Origin: Methylobacterium sp. J-077
GTDB lineage: Bacteria > Pseudomonadota > Alphaproteobacteria > Rhizobiales > Beijerinckiaceae
Reading direction: 5' to 3'
DNA length: 64,000 nucleotides
Assembly (NCBI RefSeq): GCF_022829365.1
Contig: NZ_JAKSYJ010000246.1
Span: forward strand, 62,001-126,000
A program made the position numbers and the translations under genes. Position 1 is the first letter of the stretch. Each line of letters starts with the position of its first letter. The notes below the pieces were generated by a model that saw only the letters and a list, made by a program, of their open reading frames with translations, searched no databases and had not been told where the DNA came from. This document shows, in pieces, positions 8,018-16,086 of this stretch.

Positions 8018-9337
8018 TCAGGCGGCGAAGCGCGCGAGGGCGCCGGTGGGCGTGCCGAGTACCGCGTCGTCGCGCATCACGGGGTGGCCGCGCACGATCG
8101 TGGCGACGGGCCAGCCGGTCACGGCGGTGCCGGCGAACGGCGTCCAGCCGCAGGGCGAGACGATCCAGGAATCCTCGATCCGACGCCGCGCCTTCAGGTC
8201 CACGAGGGTGAAGTCGGCGTCGTAGCCGGCGGCGATCCGGCCCTTGCCGGCGAGGCCGTAGACCCGGGCCGGGCCGGCAGCCATCAGGTTGACGAGGCGC
8301 GCCAGCGACAGGCGCCCGGCCGCGACGTGGTCGAGCATGATTGGCACCAGGGTCTGGACCCCGGTGAGGCCGGCCGGGCAGTCCGGCCAGGGCCGCTCCT
8401 TGGCGGCCCGCGCGTGGGGGGCGTGGTCGCTGCCGATCGTATCGACGGTCCCGTCGCGCAAGGCCGCCCAGGCCGCCGCCCGATGCCGCTCGCCGCGGAT
8501 CGGCGGGTTCATCACGCCGAAGCCGCCCAGCGTGTCGTAGCAGTCCGGGGCCACCTGGGTGAGGTGGTTGACCAGCACCTCGACGGTGGCGACGTCGCGG
8601 AAATCGCGTAGGTAGGCGAGTTCCTCGGCCGTCGAGACGTGCAGGATGTGGGTCGCCCGTCCGGTTTTCCGCGCGAGCGCCATGAGGCGCCGCGTGCCCA
8701 GGAAGGCGCATTCCTCGTCGCGCCACTCCATGTGGGTCCGGTACGGCTGCCCTCGGCTGAACAGCGTCTTGCGGGCCTGGAGTCGGTCCTCATCCTCGCT
8801 GTGGAAGGCCATGCGCCGATGGCCCGAACGCATCGCCCGCTCGAGATGGGCATCGTCCTCGATCATCAGCGCCGCCGTGGAGCTGCCGGCGAAGACTTTG
8901 ACGGCACAGACCCCCGGCTCGCGCTCCAGCGCGGCGAGGGCGTCGATGTTGGCCTTCGTGCCGGCCACGTAGAGGCCGATGTCGCACCAGCTCCGGCCCA
9001 CGACGTAATCGCGCTTCCAGGCGAGGCGCTCGGCATCGGCGATCGGCGGGACGGTGTTGGGCATGTCGAACACGGTGGCGATCCCGCCCAGCACCGCGGC
9101 GCGGGTGCCGGTCTCGATCGTCTCCACCGCCGGGTCGCCGGGATCGCGCAGGTGCACGTGGCTGTCGATCAGCCCGGGCAGGACGTGCAGGCCCGCGGCG
9201 TCGATCACCGACTCCGCGGTGGCATCGGCTGACGACGCGAGGTCCGCGATGCGCCCATCGCGGATGCCGAGATCGATCGTCTCGGTTCCCCACGGTGTGA
9301 CGCAGGTGCCGCCGCGGATCAGCAGGTCGTAATGCAT
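8018..9337 (-). CDS. dihydroorotase/allantoinase/hydantoinase-like amidohydrolase
   Basis: A 439-residue binuclear-metal amidohydrolase. It shows GLIDSHVHLRDPG (His 60, His 62), a likely carbamylated Lys 147 in AVKVFAGSS, further ligands in FHSED and ILHVST, and the catalytic Asp in GSDHAPH. These are class-I dihydroorotase/allantoinase features. Housekeeping pyrC is less likely given the setting among a carbamoyl hydrolase and hydantoin racemases, so opening of a hydantoin, allantoin or dihydropyrimidine ring is inferred. ATG at 9337 has AAGGA just upstream; the longer open frame to 9496 is low-complexity and unlikely. It is convergent with the gene ending at 8007, and the racemase gene lies just upstream in the same direction. 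Confidence 0.83.
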   Translation of the reverse strand: MHYDLLIRGGTCVTPWGTETIDLGIRDGRIADLASSADATAESVIDAAGLHVLPGLIDSHVHLRDPGDPAVETIETGTRAAVLGGIATVFDMPNTVPPIADAERLAWKRDYVVGRSWCDIGLYVAGTKANIDALAALEREPGVCAVKVFAGSSTAALMIEDDAHLERAMRSGHRRMAFHSEDEDRLQARKTLFSRGQPYRTHMEWRDEECAFLGTRRLMALARKTGRATHILHVSTAEELAYLRDFRDVATVEVLVNHLTQVAPDCYDTLGGFGVMNPPIRGERHRAAAWAALRDGTVDTIGSDHAPHARAAKERPWPDCPAGLTGVQTLVPIMLDHVAAGRLSLARLVNLMAAGPARVYGLAGKGRIAAGYDADFTLVDLKARRRIEDSWIVSPCGWTPFAGTAVTGWPVATIVRGHPVMRDDAVLGTPTGALARFAA

Positions 9338-9350
9338 CGCCGTGTCCTTC

Positions 9351-10031
9351 TTACGGGGCCGCCCGGAGCAGCACCGCCCCGAGGGCGGCCGCGACCGCCT
9401 GCTGGCCGGGCTCGACGACCGGCCGCCCGATGGCCCGCTCGATCCCGGCCCGATGCGGCGCCATGCCGGCGCAGCCGAGCACGAGGACGTCGGCACCGTC
9501 GCGCTCGACCAGGGTCTGTGCCGCCGCGATCAGGCGGTCGCGGATGGCCTCCCCCGCCGTCTCGTCCGCCCGCGCCTCGACCGGCCGGCTGCCGGCATAG
9601 CGTTCACCGAGGCCCATCTGGCGGACCATCCGGCGCTGGCGCCGAACGCTGCCCTCCGACAGGGCGACAATCCCGAAGCGCTCGCCCAGGGTAAGGGCGC
9701 GGAGGATACCCCACTCGGCGATGCCCATCACGGGCCGGCCCCCGGCGACCTCGCGGGCGGTGTGCAGGCCCGGGTCGCTGAAGCAGGCGATGACGAAGGC
9801 GTCCGCCGCATCCGCCGCGATGCGCCGGGCCAGCGGCATCACGACGGAATCGGCGTCCTGCTGGGATCCGATGCTCGCCGGCCCCTCGGGCAGGTCTGTC
9901 ACCGCGATGGCGGGGCCGCCGGCGAGGCGCAGCGGGTCCAGCGCCGCGTCGATGGCGGCGGTCACGCTCGGGGAGGAGTTCGGATTAATGACCAGGATGC
10001 GCGCGGACCTGACGGCGCCGAGATGGTGCAT
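9351..10031 (-). CDS. hydantoin racemase-like Asp/Glu racemase family protein
   Basis: A 226-residue protein with the hydantoin racemase opening ARILVINPNSSPSVTAAID. Both catalytic cysteines are present: Cys 83 in ACFSDPG and Cys 187 in LGCAGM. It would interconvert D- and L-5-substituted hydantoins so that stereospecific ring opening and decarbamoylation can go to completion. The start ATG at 10031 has a strong AGGAGG just upstream. It ends 13 bases before the hydantoinase-like gene in the same direction, so the two are almost certainly one transcript. Confidence 0.82.
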   Translation of the reverse strand: MHHLGAVRSARILVINPNSSPSVTAAIDAALDPLRLAGGPAIAVTDLPEGPASIGSQQDADSVVMPLARRIAADAADAFVIACFSDPGLHTAREVAGGRPVMGIAEWGILRALTLGERFGIVALSEGSVRRQRRMVRQMGLGERYAGSRPVEARADETAGEAIRDRLIAAAQTLVERDGADVLVLGCAGMAPHRAGIERAIGRPVVEPGQQAVAAALGAVLLRAAP

Positions 10032-10062
10032 GCCGCCTCCTGCTGAACCGGCGCGATGGCCT

Positions 10063-10080
10063 GCCACTGACGATAGTGGC
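10063..10080. promoter_or_regulatory. palindrome in a divergent intergenic region, possible operator
   Basis: GCCACT, six bases, AGTGGC is a perfect inverted repeat 32 bases upstream of the racemase start (10031, minus) and 94 bases upstream of the amidohydrolase start (10174, plus). The position suits a shared operator. No regulator gene is adjacent, so the binding protein is unknown. Confidence 0.3.
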
Positions 10081-10173
10081 CGGCGCAATGCGAAACCCGG
10101 GCCGTACCGTCCCCGGTGCAACCCGGAAGGCACTGATCTTGCCCACCCCAGCGACCCAAGGGAGAGGTGATCG

Positions 10174-11640
10174 ATGCACGACGACGCAGCGGACGAGTCG
10201 ACCGGTGTCACCCTGGTGCAGGGAGCCCGGTGGGTCGTCGCCTGGGACCCCGACAGCGGCGGCCACATCTATCGCACCGGTGCGGATGTGGTCTTCGCCG
10301 ACGGCGTCCTCACCCATGTCGGGCCGGGCTATGCGGGGCCACCGCCGGATCGGACCATCGACGCCGCCGGCTGCCTGATCATGCCGGGGCTCGTCGACAT
10401 CCACACCCATCTGTTCTCGGAGCCGATGAACAAGGGCATGTGGGACGAGGTCGGCAGCCAGCGCCTCTACAACACCTCGCTCTACGAGTACCTGCCGATC
10501 CTGCGGCCCGACGCGGAGGGCACGCGGGCGGCCTACGGGGTGGCGCTCGCCGAGCTCGCGTTGTCGGGCGTCACCACGGTCTGCGACCTTGCCCTGCCGA
10601 GCGACGGCTGGCTCGATCTCCTGGGTGCCTCGGGCCTGCGGGTCTGCATCGCCCCGATGTTCCGCTCGGGCCGCTGGCTCACCCGGAACGGCCACAGCGT
10701 GGAATACGAGTGGGACGCGGCGGCGGGCGAGCGCGGCTTGGAGCAGGCGCTTACCGAGATCGCAGCGGCAGAGCGTCATCCGAGCGGGCGCCTGTCCGGC
10801 ATGCTCTGCCCGGCCCAGGTCGACACCTGCACGGCGGAGTTGCTGCGGGACGCTCATGCCGAGGCGATCACGCGCGACCTGCGCTTCCATACGCACGCGG
10901 CGCAGTCCCTGTCGGAGTTCCACGAGATCACCCGCCGCACCGGGATGACGCCGATCGAGTGGCTCGACGATCTCGGCGTAATCACCGAGCGCACCATCGT
11001 GGGCCACGGGATCTTCCTCGACGACCATCCCTGGACCCACTGGCACAGCCCGGGCTCGGACATGCGGCGCCTCGCCGAACGCGGCGCCACGGTCGCCCAT
11101 TGCCCGACGGTCTTCGCCCGCCGCGGCATCGCGCTTCACCATTTCGGCCGCTACCTACAGGCGGGGGTCAACATGGGCATCGGCACCGATGTCTACCCGC
11201 ACAACATGCTCGACGAGATGCGCCTCGTCTCGTACCTCGCCCGGGTCGTCGCCGAGAACCCGCGCGATACCCGCGCGGCGGACGTGTTCCACGCCGCCAC
11301 GGTGGGCGGCGCGAAGGCCCTCGGGCGCGCCGACATCGGACGGCTCGCGCCGGGCTGCAAGGCCGATTTCGTGCTCGTCGACTGCGCGCATCCGGCGATG
11401 CGCCCATGTCGCGATCCCGTGCAGTCGCTGATTTACTCGGCCGGCGACCGAGCGGTCCGGCAGGTCATCGTCGGCGGCCGCGAGATCGTGCGCGACGGCC
11501 GCGCCCTGACGATCGACTACGCTTCCGCCGCGGCGGCGCTGGAGGAGGCGCAGGGCCGTGCGCTCGCGCAGATCCGGCAGCTCGACTGGGCGGGGCGCGG
11601 CCCCGACGCGATCGCGCCGCCGACCTTCCCGGGGCTGTGA
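10174..11640 (+). CDS. amidohydrolase family protein (deaminase/chlorohydrolase-like), copy 1
   Basis: A 488-residue metal-dependent hydrolase with MPGLVDIHTHLFSEP (His 77, His 79), a third histidine in FHTHAAQS, one in VGHGIFLDDH, and the catalytic Asp in IGTDVYPHNM. This is the ATZ/TRZ branch that removes amino or other groups from heterocycles. It has a close relative in the same window at 14267-15730 that shares motif order and wording (for example DxYPHNMLDEMR against DTSPHNMLEEIR). The ribosome-binding site GGGAGAGGTG precedes the ATG. It converges on the binding-protein gene after a 13-base gap. Confidence 0.82.
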   Translation: MHDDAADESTGVTLVQGARWVVAWDPDSGGHIYRTGADVVFADGVLTHVGPGYAGPPPDRTIDAAGCLIMPGLVDIHTHLFSEPMNKGMWDEVGSQRLYNTSLYEYLPILRPDAEGTRAAYGVALAELALSGVTTVCDLALPSDGWLDLLGASGLRVCIAPMFRSGRWLTRNGHSVEYEWDAAAGERGLEQALTEIAAAERHPSGRLSGMLCPAQVDTCTAELLRDAHAEAITRDLRFHTHAAQSLSEFHEITRRTGMTPIEWLDDLGVITERTIVGHGIFLDDHPWTHWHSPGSDMRRLAERGATVAHCPTVFARRGIALHHFGRYLQAGVNMGIGTDVYPHNMLDEMRLVSYLARVVAENPRDTRAADVFHAATVGGAKALGRADIGRLAPGCKADFVLVDCAHPAMRPCRDPVQSLIYSAGDRAVRQVIVGGREIVRDGRALTIDYASAAAALEEAQGRALAQIRQLDWAGRGPDAIAPPTFPGL

Positions 11641-11649
11641 CGCCCCGGG
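11628..11649. terminator. hairpin between convergent genes
   Basis: CCCGGGG, eight-base loop, CCCCGGG spans the stop of the plus-strand amidohydrolase and ends just before the stop of the minus-strand binding protein. It may end transcription in both directions; a poly-T tail is absent. Confidence 0.35.
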
Positions 11650-11653
11650 CTCC

Positions 11654-13246
11654 TCAGGCGGGCCGCACGTTCCAGAAGGTCGGGAACCCGTCGAGGATGC
11701 CGGTGAGGCCGGAGCGGTAGGCGGTCGGCTGCAGGTACTGGCCCAGCGGGTAGTAGGGCACGTCCTGCATCGCCTGGAGCTGGATGTCCCGGCAGAGGGC
11801 GGCGCGGGCCGCCTCGTCCGGGGCGGTGAACCACGCGTCGCGTAAGGACTCGATCCGCGGGGTCGTGGCCCAGCCGGCATAGCCGGTCTCGCCCGTCCCG
11901 CGCAGGGCGATGTAGCCGGCGGGGTTCAGCCAATCCATGCCGGACCAGTTGGTCACGAAGGCGCTCCAGCCGCCCTCGGAGACCGGCCCCTTGCGGTTAC
12001 GCCGCTGCAGCATCGCGTTGAACTCGACCGCGTAGACCTCGACGGTCATGCCGACGCGCTGGAGCAGGTCGGCCGCGACCTGGCCGAGCGCCAGCAGGGG
12101 CGCCGAGTTCGACGGCACCATCAGCAGCACCGTCTCGCCATTGTAGCCGGCGGCCTTCAGCTCGGCGCGCACCCGGGCCGGATCGCGCGCATCGGTGAGC
12201 GGCCCGAGCCCGTCCGTCGAGGCCATCGGGGTGTCGGGGCAGAAGAAGCCGAGGGGCACGTGGAACAGGCCGGGATCGTCTACGCCCACGACGCCCTGCA
12301 TGCAGGCGGTCTGGTCGATCCCGCCCCACAGCGCCCGCCGGATCGCCGGATTGTTGAAGGGCGGCTGCAGATGGTTGACCCGCAGCATCGTGACAAAGCC
12401 GGTCGTGTCGAGCACGCGGGTGGTCACGCCCTTCGCGGCCTTAAGCAGGCCGAGCTGGTCATGCGAGGCGTATTCCTGCCAGTCGGCCTCGCCGGCGATC
12501 AGCGCGGATGTCGCTGTCGAGGTGTCGCCGATCACCCGCCACTCGACCCGGTCGTAATGGACCACCTTCGGACCCGAGGTCCATGTGGGCGCGCCGTCCT
12601 TGCGGGGCACGTAGCCCTCGAAGCGGGTATAGACCGTGCGGTCTCCGGGCACGCGCTCGTCCGCCTTGAAGCGAAACGGGCCTGAGCCGATCAGCTCCGG
12701 CACCTGCTGGAACGGGTCGGTGATCGCGAGGCGCTCCGGCATCATGGCGCAGACCGGCACCGAGGCCTTGCCCAGCGCGATCGGCAGCAGCGGGAACGGC
12801 TGCTTGAGCTGGAACCGGATGGTCCGGTCGTCGGGCGCCGAGAGTTCGTCGGTCATCGCCATCAGCGAGCCGCCGAACGGATCGCGCTTGGCCCAGCGCC
12901 GGAGGGAGGCGACGCAGTCGCGGGCGAGCACCGGGGTGCCGTCGTGGAAGCGCAGGCCCTCGCGCAGGGTCAGGTCCCAGCGGCGCCCGTCCTGCTCGAT
13001 CCGGTGGCCCTCGACCATCTGCGGCGTGGCGCGGTAAGCGCCGTCCATGCCGTAGAGTGTGTCGAAGACCATGTAGCCGTGGTTGCGGGTGATGTACGCG
13101 AAGGTCGTCACCGGATCGAGGGTGACGAGATCCTGCTGCGGGATGAAGCGCAGGGTTGTTGTAGCCTCTGCGCGGACCAGGGATGGTGCCGCGACTGCGC
13201 TCGCAACGACGGCTCCGGCTCCCTGCAACAGCGTACGCCGCTTCAT
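11654..13246 (-). CDS. peptide/opine-type ABC transporter substrate-binding protein (SBP_bac_5)
   Basis: A 530-residue periplasmic binding protein, the usual size for DppA/OppA-like proteins. It starts with MKRRTLLQGAGAVVASAVAA, a Tat-like leader ending near LVRAEA. Typical segments are LRFIPQQDLVTLDPV, LREGLRFHDGTPV and AIRRALWGGID. No DppBCDF partners are nearby, so it either works with a remote permease or is orphaned. Directly upstream lies a decayed IS5-type transposase, which means its native promoter region may have been altered. Family assignment is strong; the ligand is unknown. Confidence 0.85.
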   Translation of the reverse strand: MKRRTLLQGAGAVVASAVAAPSLVRAEATTTLRFIPQQDLVTLDPVTTFAYITRNHGYMVFDTLYGMDGAYRATPQMVEGHRIEQDGRRWDLTLREGLRFHDGTPVLARDCVASLRRWAKRDPFGGSLMAMTDELSAPDDRTIRFQLKQPFPLLPIALGKASVPVCAMMPERLAITDPFQQVPELIGSGPFRFKADERVPGDRTVYTRFEGYVPRKDGAPTWTSGPKVVHYDRVEWRVIGDTSTATSALIAGEADWQEYASHDQLGLLKAAKGVTTRVLDTTGFVTMLRVNHLQPPFNNPAIRRALWGGIDQTACMQGVVGVDDPGLFHVPLGFFCPDTPMASTDGLGPLTDARDPARVRAELKAAGYNGETVLLMVPSNSAPLLALGQVAADLLQRVGMTVEVYAVEFNAMLQRRNRKGPVSEGGWSAFVTNWSGMDWLNPAGYIALRGTGETGYAGWATTPRIESLRDAWFTAPDEAARAALCRDIQLQAMQDVPYYPLGQYLQPTAYRSGLTGILDGFPTFWNVRPA

Positions 13247-13249
13247 CGG

Positions 13250-13691
13250 ACAACCCCACTTTGCGCGGGCGGTGATTGGACAACCGCTCGCGGTAGTCCG
13301 GTACGATCACCAGACCCGGCAACCCGCAGGCTTGCAGGAACGAGGCCGCGGTCCGTCGGATTCGCCCGTCGAGGGTACCCCTTTGCCGGCAGGCTGGCAC
13401 TGTCGGAGACTGTGCGCGACCAATCGAGCACATCGGCATCCTGAAGTTGCGCCAGCTTCGCGCGGTGCGGGGCCGCCGAGCCGCCGCGAAATCGTCTTGC
13501 CGACGCAGCCAACCTCGGAACGCGGTGAATGCTTCCACAGCATCCCGGTACGCAAGATCAGGATGATGCCTGCCAGCGCCGCCTCGTCCGAGGCGCGCGG
13601 CCTCCCGCCTTTCGGTTGCTCAAGCTCAGATGGCAGGAGCGGCTCGCCCCCCGCCCAGAGGTCGTCGGATACTTGCGCGTCTATACCCGCC
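13250..13691 (-). pseudogene. remnant of an IS5-family transposase
   Basis: On the minus strand, reading leftward from about 13690, three frame pieces together give an IS5-type transposase: first DLWAGGEPLLPSELEQPKGG with PRASDEAALAGIILILRTGM and WKHSPRSEVGC, then, after a frameshift near 13500, AKLAQLQDADVLDWSRTV and NPTDRG, then a decayed TGLPRAVV stretch. Intact relatives read LRTGxPWxxLP, DWSRAxxDSSSVRA, GPNPTDRG and GIPLAV. At least two frameshifts and loss of the C-terminal DDE part show it is dead. No terminal inverted repeats were recognised. Confidence 0.65.
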
Positions 13692-14266
13692 TAATTTGCC
13701 TACTGCGGATTTGTTCGGCGTTCTCAGGCCTCCGCGCTTGTCCAATCGCGTCCGCTCATGAGGCATTGTCGAGGCTAGCCCGATGACCGGATTGGGCGCA
13801 AAGCCGAACGGCCGGTTTTGCTCTCATTAGCTGCCCAGCAGGGCGTAATATGTCCGAAAGCTGCCTGTCTCCTTCGGAGCTCAAGCGGGAGATAAGCGGA
13901 CCTTCCTCTCGGCTTAAATACATCCCCCACATCGACCTTCAGGGGTTCGTCCGTTGCCGCTACTTCCTTCGAGTGGGCCATCCGTCCCAGCGATCTGTCG
14001 AAGACCTCGTTGTCGTTGAGATCCAGTTCTATCGCCGTTGCTCCCTCTCGCCATTCACCTCGGGTTTGTGCCGAGCCCGGCGGGCTTGACGAAGGAAAGG
14101 CTCCGTAGAGAACTTTGCGGACCGCCGCTTGCATTCTGTCACAGCTGAGAAACAGGAGTGTTGCCGGACCGAGCTTCCAGTCGGGCGGGCTTCCTCTGAA
14201 GCTTGACGTGACTCGACCTACCGAGCTCATTGGCGAGCGCGGCAGCCGACCCACGGAGCTGATGCG
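13692..14266. other. gene-poor stretch upstream of amidohydrolase copy 2
   Basis: This stretch has several stops and no protein I recognise. A minus-strand frame (about 13775-14089) is open but has no recognisable domain. A 30-base segment at 13783-13812 recurs at 31220-31249 with 26 of 30 identities (listed separately). The likely promoter for the gene at 14267 must be within it. Confidence 0.4.
13783..13812. repeat. dispersed 30-base sequence, copy A
   Basis: This copy differs at four positions from the segment at 31220-31249; the shared core is GGGCGCAAAGC. Both copies lie in gene-poor gaps near decayed or mobile DNA, so they may be ends or scars of the same element. Confidence 0.4.
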
Positions 14267-15730
14267 ATGAGGCAGACGACGCTGATCAAAGGTGCTGACT
14301 GGGCAATCGCCTGGGACGCCGCGGCGGGCCAACATGTCTACCGGCGCGCCATCGATGTCGCCTTCACCGAGGACCACATCCTGCATGTCGGGCCCGGCTT
14401 CACAGGGGCTGCCGACCAGACGCTCGACGGGCGCGACCTGATGGTGATGCCCGGCCTCGTCGACGTGCATTCTCATCTCGGGCACGAGCCAGTCTACCGC
14501 GGCATCCGCGAGGAGCACGGCCTCCCGAGTATGTACATGACCGGACTGTACGAGCGCTCCCAGGCCTTCGATACCACCGATCCCGATCTGCGCTGCGCCG
14601 CCACCGAGGTCGCCCTGTGCGAGCTCCTGAAGAGCGGCGTCACCAGTATCTGCGACATTAGTTCACCCTATGAGGGCTGGTCCGAGACCATCGCTAAGAG
14701 TGGCGTTCGGGGCTTCCTCGCTCCCGGTTTCGCCTCGGCCCGCTGGCGCCTGGAGAACGGCCACAGCTTGGGATTCGCCTGGGACGAGGCGGCTGGCCGT
14801 CGCGGCCTTGACACTGCCCTCGCCCTCATCGACAGCCTGCCCGCGCACCCGTCGGGCCGGCTTTCTGGCGTCGTCTCGCCGATGCAGATCGAGAACTGCA
14901 CCGACGATCTCCTGCGCGACAGCCGTGCCGCCGCGCTCGAGCGGGGTACCCCCTTTACCCTTCACCTCGCCCAGGGCGTTCTCGAGCTGCAGGAGATGAC
15001 GCGCCGTCATGGCGTCACCTCAATCCGCCACGCGGCCGACCTCGGGATCCTCGGGCCAGGAACCATCCTGGGTCATGCCATATTCCTCGACACCCATTCC
15101 TGGATCCGGGGCTGGACCCGCGACGACCTGCGCCTCTTGGCTGAAAGCGGCTGCGCGGTCGCGCACTGCCCGACGCCGTTCGCCCGCTATGGCCATCTCC
15201 TCGAGAGCTTCGGCGCCTACGTGCGCGCTGGGATTACGATGGCGCTCGGCACCGACACGAGCCCGCACAACATGCTGGAGGAAATCCGCAAGGCGGGCAC
15301 CCTCAGCCGGATCGCCGCTCGCGACATCACCGATGTCTCGACCGGTATGCTGTTCCACGCCGCGACGGTGGGCGGCGCAAAATCACTGCTACGCGACGAC
15401 CTCGGCCGGCTGGCTGTTGGTACGCGGGCCGACGTCGTGCTCGTCGATCTCAAGCAACCCGATATGATGCCGGCCCGCGACCCGCTGCGCTCGCTCGTCT
15501 TCCACGCAGCCGACCGGGCGGTGCGGCACGTGTTCGTGGCGGGTCGTCAAGTGGTGGCGGACGGGCAGGTGGTGCACCTCGACCATCGCGCTGCTGCCGA
15601 GCGCCTTACCGAGGCGCAGGTGCGGATGATGGCCCTGTGCCCCGCCCGCGACTACCGCGGGCGGGCGGTCGACGAGCTTACCCCATTGAGTTTGCCGATG
15701 GACGGCTGCGGGCGCCCCGAGCAGCCGTGA
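14267..15730 (+). CDS. amidohydrolase family protein, copy 2
   Basis: A 487-residue amidohydrolase, paralogous to the product of 10174-11640: same length, same order of motifs and many identical phrases. Metal motif MPGLVDVHSHLGHEP (His 68, His 70), TLHLAQG at the third histidine, ILGHAIFLD, and catalytic Asp in LGTDTSPHNM. The start ATG follows GGAGCTGATGCG. It is separated from copy 1 by a binding-protein gene and a dead transposase, suggesting duplication plus later insertion, or independent arrival. Substrate probably related to copy 1 but not known. Confidence 0.82.
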   Translation: MRQTTLIKGADWAIAWDAAAGQHVYRRAIDVAFTEDHILHVGPGFTGAADQTLDGRDLMVMPGLVDVHSHLGHEPVYRGIREEHGLPSMYMTGLYERSQAFDTTDPDLRCAATEVALCELLKSGVTSICDISSPYEGWSETIAKSGVRGFLAPGFASARWRLENGHSLGFAWDEAAGRRGLDTALALIDSLPAHPSGRLSGVVSPMQIENCTDDLLRDSRAAALERGTPFTLHLAQGVLELQEMTRRHGVTSIRHAADLGILGPGTILGHAIFLDTHSWIRGWTRDDLRLLAESGCAVAHCPTPFARYGHLLESFGAYVRAGITMALGTDTSPHNMLEEIRKAGTLSRIAARDITDVSTGMLFHAATVGGAKSLLRDDLGRLAVGTRADVVLVDLKQPDMMPARDPLRSLVFHAADRAVRHVFVAGRQVVADGQVVHLDHRAAAERLTEAQVRMMALCPARDYRGRAVDELTPLSLPMDGCGRPEQP

Positions 15731-15822
15731 AGCCCCTGTCCTCAGGGCACCGTTGCATGCAGCGGCATTTTGGAACAAAGTGCGAACGCAACCCAATTCG
15801 CGAGAAGGGCGGCTATACGGAC

Positions 15823-16068
15823 ATGGCACGCTACCGCTTTCATTGCACCAACGGCCTGGAGTGCGTCCTCGACCCTGTCGGTCAGGAGATCCGCTCGGCC
15901 GCACGCCTGCCCGAGAGAGCGCGAGCCGTCGCCGGCCAGGTCATGAACAAACTCGACCGAAGCGCAGATTGGCGCGAATGGCAGGTCAGCGTCCATGATC
16001 TGCGCGGGCATCGGGTGCTCGTGCAGCCGTTCGGGATGGATGCGAAGCGCCTACTGCGCGCCGCCTGA
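15823..16068 (+). CDS. small DUF6894-like protein
   Basis: An 81-residue soluble protein starting MARYRFHCTNGLECVLDPVG and continuing with an Arg/Ala-rich helix (RLPERARAVAGQVMNKL) and a final W-x-V-x-V-x-D strand segment. This is the style of the DUF6894 proteins, small and multi-copy in Methylobacterium and rhizobia; function unknown. The frame is open further upstream but MARY is the family start. It lies 18 bases before the topoisomerase gene and may be co-transcribed. Confidence 0.7.
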   Translation: MARYRFHCTNGLECVLDPVGQEIRSAARLPERARAVAGQVMNKLDRSADWREWQVSVHDLRGHRVLVQPFGMDAKRLLRAA

Positions 16069-16086
16069 GCCCACACGGACAACGTC

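Noticed and set aside
8018-9337. Housekeeping pyrC (dihydroorotase of pyrimidine synthesis)
   Set aside because: Motifs fit the family, but the cluster has racemase and carbamoyl hydrolase genes and no other pyr gene, so a catabolic cyclic amidohydrolase is more likely.
13775-14518. Minus-strand frame covering the gap before amidohydrolase copy 2
   Set aside because: It runs into the opposite strand of a clear gene and has no domain; only part of the gap would be coding, without a good start.
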